Of a DNA stretch of 64,000 bases, positions 26,101-38,100 are shown piece after piece; within the stretch, counting starts at the first letter, position 1, and each line of letters opens with the position of its first letter. The stretch covers positions 15,613,021 to 15,677,020 of the forward strand of contig OX387602.1 of assembly GCA_947568835.1 (NCBI GenBank). Direction: 5' to 3'. This DNA is from Protonemura montana (taxonomy: Eukaryota > Arthropoda > Insecta > Plecoptera > Nemouridae). The notes beneath the pieces are model-generated. The model had not been told where the DNA came from. It worked only from the letters and a program-made list of their open reading frames with translations, and made no database searches. A program made the translations under genes and the position numbers.

Positions 26101-29100
26101 ATCCGACATTTTTGTCCGTAAGGTATTCATTTGGCGGCCATATTTCGCGATGAAAGTTCAACATTAGGGACATGGTAGTATAGTTTCAGTGTAAAATAAA
26201 TAATGAGTTTCTGTGGTGTTTCAATGAACTGAACGCACTGAACTTTGCTAGGACATCATGGAATAGTTTCGTGATTCACTTTTTTCTCAGTGAGCTTGTA
26301 TAATTTCGTGTGGTATCATAGATCGAGTCGATTGCCTTTGACATTCAAATCAACGCTAATATCGATTTGCATAAATCACTAGTTAGGCCACAATCGCATT
26401 GTCGATGGCGTGAAATGGCGTGACAGAGCAATTGCCGCGTTCAGCGCGATTGCACTTACTTTTGTTATTGATCGCATTGGATTGAGGTAATCACACATTA
26501 TTGTCTCGCCTCGCCAGTTTTGCAATCAGCATACACATTTTTTTGTGTATAAACTGAAACCAAATGTATACGTAATTGTCACGTCATGTGATCTAGTTTC
26601 TCTTATGGTTAATAACCGAACATTGATTACAAAGAAAATCATCTTGTCATATGGAGTTTGGACCGTAATCTACTGGCTTCTTAATGGGTTTCAATCTTCA
26701 TTGAGTGATAATTGAGTAGAAGAACAGCTCTACACATTAACACGGCATCGTTTTGATCTCTAAAAGGCGTTCGAACTCGAAGCAAACTCCCTCTGACAAG
26801 ATCTCAATTGAGATCAGTGCAATTGGACAAGACTTCATGGTTGACTGACATCAACGACCACCAAGAGATTTAAGAACTAAGGTATTTCCGAGTTGATCAA
26901 TAATAGAATATCCCTAAGTTGTAATACAGACTTGTCCTGCGGGAACTGGGATAAGAGTGTGTGGCTGGTAAATAGCGCGATCTCGTGATCAGAGACAATG
27001 CTCTGTGCTTCCCGAACCAGCAGCATCCCTAAGGATTATTCCCCAAGGATTGTGAGTGAGATGTGCTTTTGGGAGTAGTAATATAGCAGCGAAACGAGCA
27101 ACGTTGCTGTTCGTGTAACAAACTGTGTCCACAGATATACGGTCTCAGAGTACACGATTTAAAAATTCTATCTCTCTATAGGTGTGCTCGCGGAAAATTG
27201 CCTTCCAGCGGTGGAACGAAAACTAGACGCGGGTTTTATTTTCAGGGAAATCTTGTTTCGTTACAGCGTATGGATAATTTAATTAACTTTGCAAAATAAC
27301 CGCGAGGTAAAGTATATAGTTATCACACTACACTAACAATAAAATTACTTGCGCTTCTCTCATGATATGATTAATTGACCCATTTTACGATGTGGCTATA
27401 AACGTATGTGTTGAATCTAGCAAATCTATCCGCGCGCTGTGCGATAAATATAGAGTACTTTTTCAGACTTTCCTATAAAGAAAAGCGTTTTGCAACGATG
27501 GTGAATCGTTGCCCATTTTCCAGTCGACCCGCCTCCTCTGCCTGAACACCAAGCGGCTGCCGGGTCTTACAGGATATTGGTTATGACTGGTCCTGACAAA
27601 TCCCTGCTTCCGCGGTGCACCGCTTTACGGTGCACAGCAGCGCGCGAAGATCTCCAACATGGCTGATTTCTCCAAGTGGCGCGCCTTGCAGCCTCGGTGA
27701 CAATGACGGATGAAATCTTTCATTTTCCTCCCAGGTTTAGTAACTTATTTCTGGGGGTAAGCGATGAAGAGACTACGAGTCGAGTCTGTGGTTGTTCAAA
27801 GCATCAAATAAAGCTAAGCAGGTTCCTACTTAAGGACTCTTAAGACTCGGCACCGCCACTGAATAAGCTTTACTGTTAGGAACACTATGTTTAACTACCA
27901 ATAGCTACGCTTAGTATTACCAGGATATTATATAAACTGCTATAAAGGTCTACCCAGATTATATTCACTAGCTTTTGCCCGGCATATTCAACCAAATATC
28001 GGGGGTCTATTATTTTCCACTAGCACTCTCTCTTTCCCTCTCCCTCGCGCTCTCGCTCTGAGCTTCCCTGCAAACGAATGTTCTGTGGAATGCACCAAGA
28101 TTCCCTTCTGTATTTAATATCTCTGCAGAAATTCCACAGCCCCCCGTTACACCCTCTCGCTCGGTGCCCCTCCTCCACAACTACGACGCCGACGCCGACG
28201 CCCCACAACCCCTCGGCGTCTTCGTTACGCGATCAGATTCGCTTCTCGGGCCGCCGTGCAGTAATTAGTGAATAATTCACCAGGGAAGACAATTAATAAA
28301 GCGGGCATGTCTTGAGAGTTGAGAGGGGTTGAAGCCCAGAGTCGTATCGCGCGCTCCTCACCGTGGGTATCCTATAGCTATATATACGGTCGGCTTTTGT
28401 ATCAGGTATTTTGTCGTCCTTTGGGGAAGCGATCTCTGCTCGAGGTGATTAATCAGTGTCGGTGTTTTGGTCGGCGGTGGATTTCGACCCGCACGGTTGT
28501 CATGTGACTTGGACAGCTGTGCGAAGGTGATTGGATTCGCCCAAAACGTCCTCTCGAGCGCTCGGACAACGCGCGGGTATTGAAACTAATGTTTTACGCT
28601 TTGTTTTTCGGTGGCCTGTTTTTTTTTGGCTTTGCGAAATGAAGCAATACGTTCGTCGAAATTTTTCCAATTTTGTCTGAAATTTACTAACGGTATTTAC
28701 ATTTAAAGTGACAGCTGGATTTCTTCTTATGCATGGTTGGGTACTTGGAATAAGGTATGTCAAAGTCAGCTTTACCTACAGACTGAAATCTTGGTTCTTG
28801 AGGAAAATATGCGGCAATTTCGCGAAGAAACATGCGGATCGGTACTTTTCGATCAAGGTTTTCCATTTCGATGCCAGGAAAATCAAAAGAAACGTACTCA
28901 TGTATTCATCCCATGCATTACCACTGATTAGCACGTTTCCAGCGTCTTTATCTGCAAAGTGTGGACAAGATTGAACTCACCAGTGTGTATGTAGGTGTGC
29001 TTCTTCATATCGGACTTCTGGTGGAAGCGTTTGCCGCAGAACTGGCAGGGGTAGGGCCGCGTGTCCGAGTGGATCAGAAGGTGGGTGGACAGTGTCGACG

Positions 29101-32100
29101 ACCGCTTGAACGACTTGCCGCACTGCTTGCATTCAAACACTTTCTCGACGTTGTGGACAGCTCTGCAATCGACAAACATTACCTGCTTTAGGATATACCA
29201 TAGATTTCTTTGTGCATCATTAATGTAAGGTTTTTGAGAAGTTGTTGAAAAATGAACAAAAACATTATTGGACTGTGGTGAAGTGTCCGAAAGTTATTAG
29301 AGAGTGGCAGTCTTCTCAATGTAATTGTACCATACGTTACCATCAAAATACCCATTAATCAGTTCTTTAAAAACAAAGAAAGCCATAAGCTTCTAACTGT
29401 ACATGAACAGAAATCGTTCAATCTGATTACCTGCAAGGTTTATTTTCATTTTGTTAGTAATCTACATCTATTTACAAGTTAGGCGCTCTAGCAATCGTTC
29501 TTTGTACGATTTCAGCTTCCTTAAACGACAATCGGTTCCTCGCATTTTAAATGACTGTTTAAATATTGATGGTATATATGTACACTTTTCCGTCAATACT
29601 AGACTCGGACGCATTTCAATTCAGAAACCGAACAAAGTTTAATAAAACATGATTGGTCCAAGTGATACCGCGCTGAACGAGCTGCCAGCAGAAACCCGTG
29701 AAGTGTCATCTGTTTTTTGGCAAGCGTTTTGACTGTCCCATCAAGCCAGCATGCTATCCCTTGACAATTCGTCGGACACTTCCCGTTCGTTGGCCGGGAT
29801 ATCTGCAACTTTCCAACGCTCCGTTCTCAAGCAATGTGTGAGTGTTATTTTACCGCACGTATCACATAGAGATGTCCATGGGTTTTCCCTCTTTCTACCA
29901 CGCCTCTACACCCCCAGTCAGCGGCGGCTGCAGCTTTTGTTCTACACCAGTTTCATCAACTATGCATGAATATGTGTTGTGTTGTGATCCCCTGTCTCTC
30001 GTCGTTAGGGCCTTGCGGTGCCCGGTTTCGTTATCTCCCCACTTGCGCGCCCGCGAATCTCCTGCAGCAGCTGAAGTCCACTTACACAGGTGATCTCAGA
30101 TGTATTTTTATCTGTCAGTTTGGATGCTAGATTCCAACAACTCACACTAGCAACGGGAAAACTTGAGTTTTTCTCACTTGTGATGTGAGTACTGGCGAGC
30201 GTTTGCCATTTTGCTTTATGAGCGATCTTCTCTGACTCAAATCATCGGCAACAGGAGAAACTTAGCATTTAGATGACGTGATATTCGGAAAGCTTTTTGC
30301 ATTTGTCTTCTAAGTTGAACGTGTTCAGACCTTGAGCATCTACCACACACCACTACACTGCCGAGAATGACGTCAAAAGGTTCTTGATATCCCAGCTTCT
30401 CCAAAGTCTTAAAAGCCAGGCAAAAAAGCCGCTACAAAGACTTACCTATGTTGCGTGAGGCTGATCTCGTGTCCGAACGTTTTGTTGCAAAGCTCGCACG
30501 CGTACGGCCGCTTGCCGTTGTGACTCCTCCTGGCATGAACCTCGAGTCCGTGGGGCGTAGAAAACATCTTCTCGCACTTGATGCACGAGTAGACGTCGCC
30601 GATGGGAACGACTCCCGGCCCGCCACCACCGCCACCCCTCATCAGCAGGTGGTGGTGGTGGTGCGAGTCCATGCCATGGTGGTGTCCCACCCCCGTCATC
30701 AAGTTGTGTCGGAGACGGAAGAGCTCTTCGGCGGTAGCGTGCGAGTCACCGTAACCTAGAACGTTTCCGGCGCCCGCCGAGGAGTTTGCCATCGCCGCCG
30801 CGGCCGCCGCTTGCACGGCGCCCAAACTGAAGTACAACGAGCCAACGGCCTGGTTCGATAGCATGTCCCTGCTGGCGTCACTCTTTACACTCGGCATGCC
30901 GGACAACGCCGACACACCGGGGTACATGCCCGGAGGGAAGAAGTTTGGATGCATAAGGTGGCGAGGCAGGAACGCGGGCGACGCGTAGTCGATGTTGTGG
31001 TGGTGCGATTTGATGCCGTCTCTCATTAGAAGGTCAGCGAACGGAAGGCCTGGGTATAGGAAAGAGCGTGTCACGGAAATAGTCTCTGAGTAGGGAGGGT
31101 TCACTCGGTTTTCCGACCTCTGGCGAGGAATGTCCGGCCTCAACAAGGCGCTCACACTAAAAGTCTCTGAACGCTTGGTAGGGATCGCCTTGATGATGGT
31201 CACCGGCGACGGAGTTGGTGACCGCCGATGGCGCTCGGGGGTGCGAGGTGGGCTGTCCACTTCCAGTTCGGGTGACGTGGAGCTGGACCGCGTCACGGAC
31301 CAGCACCGGCGGCCTGCCTCGTCGCCGCTGTCGCAGCTTCCCACTTTCTCTGTCATCGTGGCGGCGTCTGGACGGTTCGGGCTCTTTCCATTGGTCGGGG
31401 AGAAGGCGATGGAGTTTTCGCTTGTGGTCACGTTGTTGTTGTTGCTGCGCGTGCTGTTGTTATTGTTCGGACAATCTGAATCCGAATCTTCTGTTTTGTC
31501 AACCAATCGGTTGATTCCAAATTTGATAGATTCTGAGGGGAAAACACACAAAAATTGTCAGCGAATTGAACAAACATTTTTAGCGGATTAAATTTAATCT
31601 ACCTAACAAATGTTTGTATTTGTAGTTTCAGCAAATATGAATCCGTCGAGTCAAGTTGTTCCTCAACACTTTAAAATACGACTCAATTTTATTTGTAAAT
31701 TAATTTTGAGCGAGCATTTTAATGTGATGTTTTGTAAATATGACGACTGTCAGTCGCGAGTGGTTTTAAAAATATCACGTGAGGTGCACACGCAGAGGTA
31801 CACGGCGCTGTTGCGTGCACGGCCGTCCGTAGCAAAGCACTCGGGGGACCCTTAGCCCCGCCGCCGCGGCCGACCGACCACCGACCGACCGACCGACCGA
31901 CCGACCGTTTGTTTGTTTGTTTGTTTGTCGGCGCTCTTGTTTGTTCGGAAGGGCTATAAAATATCTGGCCAGGTCGCCACTCGCGCGTTTTATGTCATTG
32001 CTTTGTTTTCATGCATTTATTATTCCTGCTGAGCAAATAACGTGAGTTTCTGATTACGATTTATTTTGTAGTATTTGCATGAAAAGGCGAAGGTTTGGAC

Positions 32101-35100
32101 TCGATTGGCCGGTTAATCACACATTTCTGAACTCGGCGACACGGCCTCGTCAGCTGACGACAGGAGGCCCTCATCCCCAAGAGATATTTCAGTTAGCAAA
32201 AAGTGTCAATCGCATGTTTACCAATTCCCATGTCAATGGCGATACATCGTTTCACGCACTGCATGAAATCAGTCCATGTGCTGGGCAAATCAGCATTCAG
32301 TGTTCCGAATTTATGAATCGCACTGTGAAACAAGTGAAATGAAATCGGAACAGCTTTGCGCGTTGCAACTACACGGTCAATCAAATGGGCATGTTCGCTA
32401 ATACACCCAATTGTTATTATCACTATCAAAAGGTTCACACTCCGAACAATGATTACAAAAGGGTAAATGATTATAAGCAAACTGCAGGGGTAGATTATAC
32501 CCCTCACCGTGGCACCCTTTAAACTGCACGCGTACAGCCCCTCAAATCATACCCCCTCTTCTCCCGCACCCCCCTTTTTTGGCTTCTGCATCATTGCTCC
32601 AGGATCATGAATTATTCAGAATGATAGAAAAGAGTGACATCTGCTCGACCACTTGGGAATTGCACGGTATTATCGGGCTCGGATACATTTTGCATTACTA
32701 TGTTTCTTGACCCTCCGAGGTGGTATGAGGACTTCTCGGTTATAGCTAGCTGAGAAGTCACTCCTTGATAGGAGCTTACGGAGAATGAAGGGTGGTTTCA
32801 GATGGTTTGCTCATGGGCTGTCAGATGAACATCGACCCACGTGTAAGGATATTTTGAGTCCATGTATCCAGAGACGTTTACGATTGTAATTTACATACGA
32901 AGTGCAAGCCACGTGATCCTGTTTGGGGTATTTGTGCTAGCAAGTTGATTTTAGTTGGCCGTTGGTCAAACTGTTGTAGGAAGGAGACGGGCTGGTGGAG
33001 AACGCCTTAAGAAAGTGGAAATTGCCTATTGGTGTGTTATATTTAATGAAAGTAGGTAATTGAATGTGAGATTTATGCGATTACTGGTTAGCGATGCAGT
33101 TTTCCGGTAAACGAACACGGGACAAATTAAAAAATAAATAAAATACACTTCATAAATCATAATACTCTAATTAAATTCAGAGGGTGCTAAATACTCAAAC
33201 TGAACTCAGGAAGTAATGAAAAACGTGATTCAACGAACAAAAACTCCCCGTATAAAAGTTAGGACAGGCTATATAGAGCAATTTTATTATTTTTATCCAC
33301 GGCAGTTTGCTGCTATAAAAAGAGACGACGCATACACCGTTTGCTCCAGGATCAGAAGGGCAGTTAGCCCAGAGTTTCGGCGCTGTCCGAGCGGCTGAGA
33401 GCGCCGCGGTTCGTCCGGCTAATTGTCGGCGAGAGATTTAAATTAATCAACATCAGTTCTATTGCAACAGTTAAACAGTTGTTCAATGGACGAGACGGGA
33501 GATCACCCCACACCCCCTTCCCCACATGGTAGATACGCGAAGCTGAGGGCTTGGTCTGCTCGCGGGGGGCAGGGTGGCATCTGGGGGGTGTGGGGGTGGA
33601 ATATTAGCGAGGCGTTGCCGATCGTTTAGGGGGTAAAACTGCATGGCATTATCGACATCACGGGCTTAGGGGATCGTTCCGCGCTGAATGGTACATTGCT
33701 TCATATCGCACCAGACGAGAAGATTGATTTGTGTTCCTTTGGTCCGATATTTTATTGCTAGTCGCCGAGTTCGATTAAGCCCCTACAAAACTGCAGCAAT
33801 AAAATCGTTCTGTATAGATGAACTAGGTGTGCGTGGAATGGGGAAAGCAAAGTGCACCCTTCACGAAGTTAAGAGAATTGGATCTCTTATTATGTTATCA
33901 ATGCGAGCCCTTCACGTTATGTCTTTTTGAAAACATGATGAGATTCGTACTCGAACAACGTCTTTGCTGAATCTATTCGCTCTTCAAGTCTCTCTGTCAG
34001 CTTAACTACGTTGTTGCGAATCTTAATCTGGACTGTGCCAATTGTGACTTGCAATTAATTAGCTTAATAAGTAATCCTTCCTACGCGATAAATCATAGTA
34101 ATTACATTACCGTGGGCATACAATAATTAAAGATTTCACAATGAGACGTAATAACCGAGTAGCGTGCATTTATCGTGTTAGTAATAGTTCCATTCCGCAG
34201 CCGTGCGCGTGCATTGTCCATACGAGTAACCAAGTTTACAAATAAATGCAACCAGCGTCTATGCCATAATATTTTACGCGTGTTTCCCTACTGCATGAAG
34301 GCGACGCGAAGCGGCGCGGCGTTAGTTGTGAATGCATGTCATTGCCGTGTTTCAATTAATGGAGCTGCAGATTGAAACAATTTGCATTCGGTTTTATGAC
34401 GTCAGAGAAGTGGGACGTAGGTACGGGTGGGGAGGGTTGTTTTCAGGGTACATGACCGGGGTGCTAATTTCTAGTTCAAGTATTGCTAGGGTTTCCGTTA
34501 AGTATTCCACGTGCTTTTAGTTTCCGAGGCGAAACACTTACGATTTAAATCCGTGGACGAAATCTAAAATCTTTAGCATCTAAGTTATTTACGGTCATAG
34601 TCAATTACTATTTGATTAACTTTTAGTTTGAGTTGACAACGAAGTTGTAGATACCTTCAGAAAACAAACTTTTACCCCGCCACGTCACATACAGAAAAAA
34701 GCGATTTCCTTCTATCAAACACCAGCAATTCGATTTGTTTCAATCAAGTTCATGTCCCCAATATTTGAACAGCCATCGCAGTTGTGGTCTATCAATCGGC
34801 CATTCTCAGTTCATCATTAACCTTCTCTGAAAATTAGGGTCATACACGCTGATAAAAACGACGTCTCACGAATTGTGATATTGATGTCACAAAAGCTGCC
34901 TTATATTTGACTAGGCTTTGCCTAACTTATTTATAAGACTCCCTGCGGGTAATAAAGCCCCTGAAATGCGATGTGTTTATATGTGTTTACTTTTGAATTA
35001 TGCGGCCACAGTGCAGCCCCTGCACCCGCTCCGGCACCCGCACCCGTACGCGGGGTTGACAATATATCGTGTTAGCACACACACGGGCGGCCTATTTGCA

Positions 35101-38100
35101 CACCCAGTAGGTTCAGAATTGGCCCTATCGCTCGGCACGGACCTATTGAATATTAATAACAGCTAGCAAACGATTCATTTCATGAGTACCTATGGTATAC
35201 GCCAAGTTTTCATGGTGATGGATGATTTGTAAACAGTGGTTGGATCGAGACGCCGTAACCACAGTGGTCTGTGGTCTTTGCTATTGATGTTTGGGTGTGG
35301 TATATGGGGAAAAAAGCATGTAGGATGATGTTCCTAAGGTTAAGGTAATAAGGTACTATAATAGGTAAGGTAATGTAAGAAATATATCAGATTTTGATGA
35401 TTAAAAATGTCTTGCTACTCAGCCATGTCTTTTCAGTCTAGAAGTCGTCATATTTAGCTAACATGTACGCAACGTCAAAAGTTGGGATAGGAAAGGTTAC
35501 CCGAGAGAATAATTTCAAGCGTTTCTTGCAAGTTATAAGTGAGTATTTTGCAGTGAAATTTGCATGCAAACGCGTTTAAGGTACCACAGTGTGGCCTTCT
35601 CTCAGAGTTATAGTATAAATGCCTCATTTTTTTTTATCCCTGTTAACCCTTTTCACAAATATTTTAAAAACTCGTTTTAGAAAAGGAAACCTATAACCAT
35701 AACCGTAATTTTAATTGTACATTACATTTGGATTTGTGAACGTACAGAAAATTAATCCAGTCGAAAATTTAGACGAGCGGGAAACCTTGTGTGATGTCAA
35801 AGTGTGAGTTTGTGATAAGATGTTACGGAGGTATGTGCGAAATAGTACGTGCCGCCATCTTTCTAAGCTACAACTCTCTCACCTTTGCCGTCAGGTGAGC
35901 GGCGGTGACGAGATCATCTGATAAACCTTCGTAAATCAATCAAACAAAGAGTAACGACTTTTTAGGCGTATAAACAAATCGTTGTGAAAATGATAACAGG
36001 ACTAAAAAAAACACTAAAAATAAAATTCTTTACGATTTTGTAATTGTTTGAAATTTAGAAAGCTGTAAGCTTTTTTTATAACTTTGCCACATGAGTAATG
36101 AAGGGTTTCTGCAATTTCCTGATTTGGTGACAAATTAGAAGATTACGTTAGTGTGACAATCGTTCATAAACTAAAGACATTGCTTGGTAACCAATAAAAA
36201 TAATAAAACTTTTTTTTTTTAAATGTGCCCACCATACCGTGACGATGACCCAAAAGGTTCAATAAAAAAATGTATTAAATCATATAAAATCATAAAAGAT
36301 ATTTTCTACATAGCTAATCCAGAAAAAAGGCACCACTTTGTCAATATAAAACTATTTGCACTAATCCCCATGATTCGCTATCAGATCGGTGTTTCCCTCC
36401 AACCATAAATCACTCGTTTGAGAGAACTCGCCGCCGTGCGTTCTCTTATCAGTAAAATGTGATTAAACCCGTGCGGATCACTCAGCGACCCCTTATCACG
36501 ATCGCCTGCCTTATCCAGGTGATCGAACACTTCGCTGGCCGCCGCCATGTTGCCCCCAACACAACGGCAGCGTCTGTAAACCACTGCCCTAGGTGACCTG
36601 ATTTGTGACCCCGTTGTAGCCAACCGAGTTCCGCGATCGGTGTGTTTCTTTTGGTACAACTTCAGTCTTTTAAAAAGAAAGATGTCCAGCTTGGAAGTCA
36701 TTCGATCAGGATGTAGTTTCCTCTCGAGGAAATGGAAAATAATGTATACATCGCATTTTGGTTATCCTTGTAGAAAGTTTTGTCCCATCGTGAACATGGC
36801 ACCAGTGAACCATAGGCATCTACGAATAATTATCATAAATCAATAATACAAATGCAATCCTTTATGATACCATCCGCTCTCTTATAGCTCTACGCAATTA
36901 TTTATTTTAAATCGGCCATACTTGTATAAGTTTTTTAATACATTTCTCGATTTATCATCCGGCCGATGCTCTGCAGCATATATACGTTTTCTCGATTGAT
37001 TCAAGGTAGAAAATCAGGGGATTTAGATAATATTTTGATTTATTGCATTTTTCAGTGTTATCTTGGTTTGAATTTCATCAGATAGAGCATTAAAACTTCT
37101 CGATATATTTACTCGGCAAATATAATTTTATGTTATGGTCTACAATCTCTCGCGCTGAGCCATGTTCGCTCCTCTCCTAGAATTGTTGCTTGAGATTGTC
37201 CAACTAGCACCTCGGGCGGCGCACTCGCTGTCTGCCATGAAGGGATTTACGAACTGATAAAACTAAATATCGACTTTCGAGCTGATAACTTGATTAAGAT
37301 CCCAGCAATAAATATTCCTAATCTTTTTATGGTTTTGTCCCTGGATTATGAGGAAACCCAGCGGCAACGCACTAAAAATAAGAACTCAAACCCCATCATA
37401 AGCAAGCAAGATAACTCTGGATTTGTGTATTTTACTAAATCGGGGACACATCTGAAACCCAATGTAGATTTCTCTAACGCCATTTGCCAATCGCTGTCCT
37501 GAGGAGTCGGCCTTTCCGGATAAGAAATCTGTTTGACATGGCCTACCTTTGTATTGCGTCGGGTCCTGCTGGCTGGGAGGTGGATAGCGGGGCATGAAGA
37601 GGGGTGCCGCCCCCCAAAGGCGGTAGTTGTCGCCCCCTGTCCCGTTGAAGGCGCCCTCGCTGGGTCTTGGGGCGGAGGGCTCGCCGGGAGCTCCTCGGGA
37701 GCACACGGGCCCTGGGCCTCCTGGTGAAGAAAACAATGTCATGGGTTTTAGACTTTTCTTTATTCAATATACCATGTTTCGAGGGAAACTGTTAGTCAAA
37801 CTTAGCATTCAATACATATTTTGTACTGTTTTTTAAATACCACAACATGTCGCTCTTTGGTTCTATGCACAGCGCATTATTCAAAGAGTGCCAAAATGCC
37901 TTCCGTACAAGAAGACGACTTATGCTAGAATTAGAAGAGGCAAGTGGGTTCCGCGTTTGACTTTAGTTGTAGGTGCTCCAGGCGAAATGTTAGTTTTCGA
38001 CACGTTGGAGAGGGTAGAAGGAAATACCGATTCAAGGCGAAAACAAAGAATCTGTAAACATGTCCGATATTTCGACGGTTGTTTTAATTATTTTTTAATT

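Larger units (their letters stand above)
14180..28980 (-). other. Intron 4 of the sens-like gene (14.8 kb)
   Basis: GTGAGT donor at 28980-28975 and CAG acceptor at 14182-14180. No convincing coding sequence was found inside. Visible contents are a hairpin close to the acceptor (14270-14341), a SINE-like fragment (15347-15384), homopolymer runs, a GC-rich CCAAT-flanked patch (20580-20890), a perfect palindrome (20375-20408), a GA-rich tract (21369-21448), the N gap and a possible LTR fragment (25395-25990). The size is notable for an intron that divides a zinc-finger array. Confidence 0.85.
31533..37546 (-). other. Intron 2 of the sens-like gene (6.0 kb)
   Basis: GTAGGC donor (37546-37541) and CAG acceptor (31535-31533), phase 1. 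No internal coding frame recognised. It contains the compound GACC/GTTT repeat at 31871-31928 and the GCACCC-rich patch at 35019-35047. The rest is AT-rich and unassigned. Confidence 0.85.

Noticed and set aside
30448..31591. Plus-strand open frames opposite exon 3
   Set aside because: They are shadows of the strongly supported minus-strand zinc-finger exon.
33377..33431. tRNA-like stretch (GTCCGAGCGGCTGAGAGCGC)
   Set aside because: A D-arm-like word is present, but I could not pair an acceptor stem or find a proper T-arm, so a tRNA is not supported.
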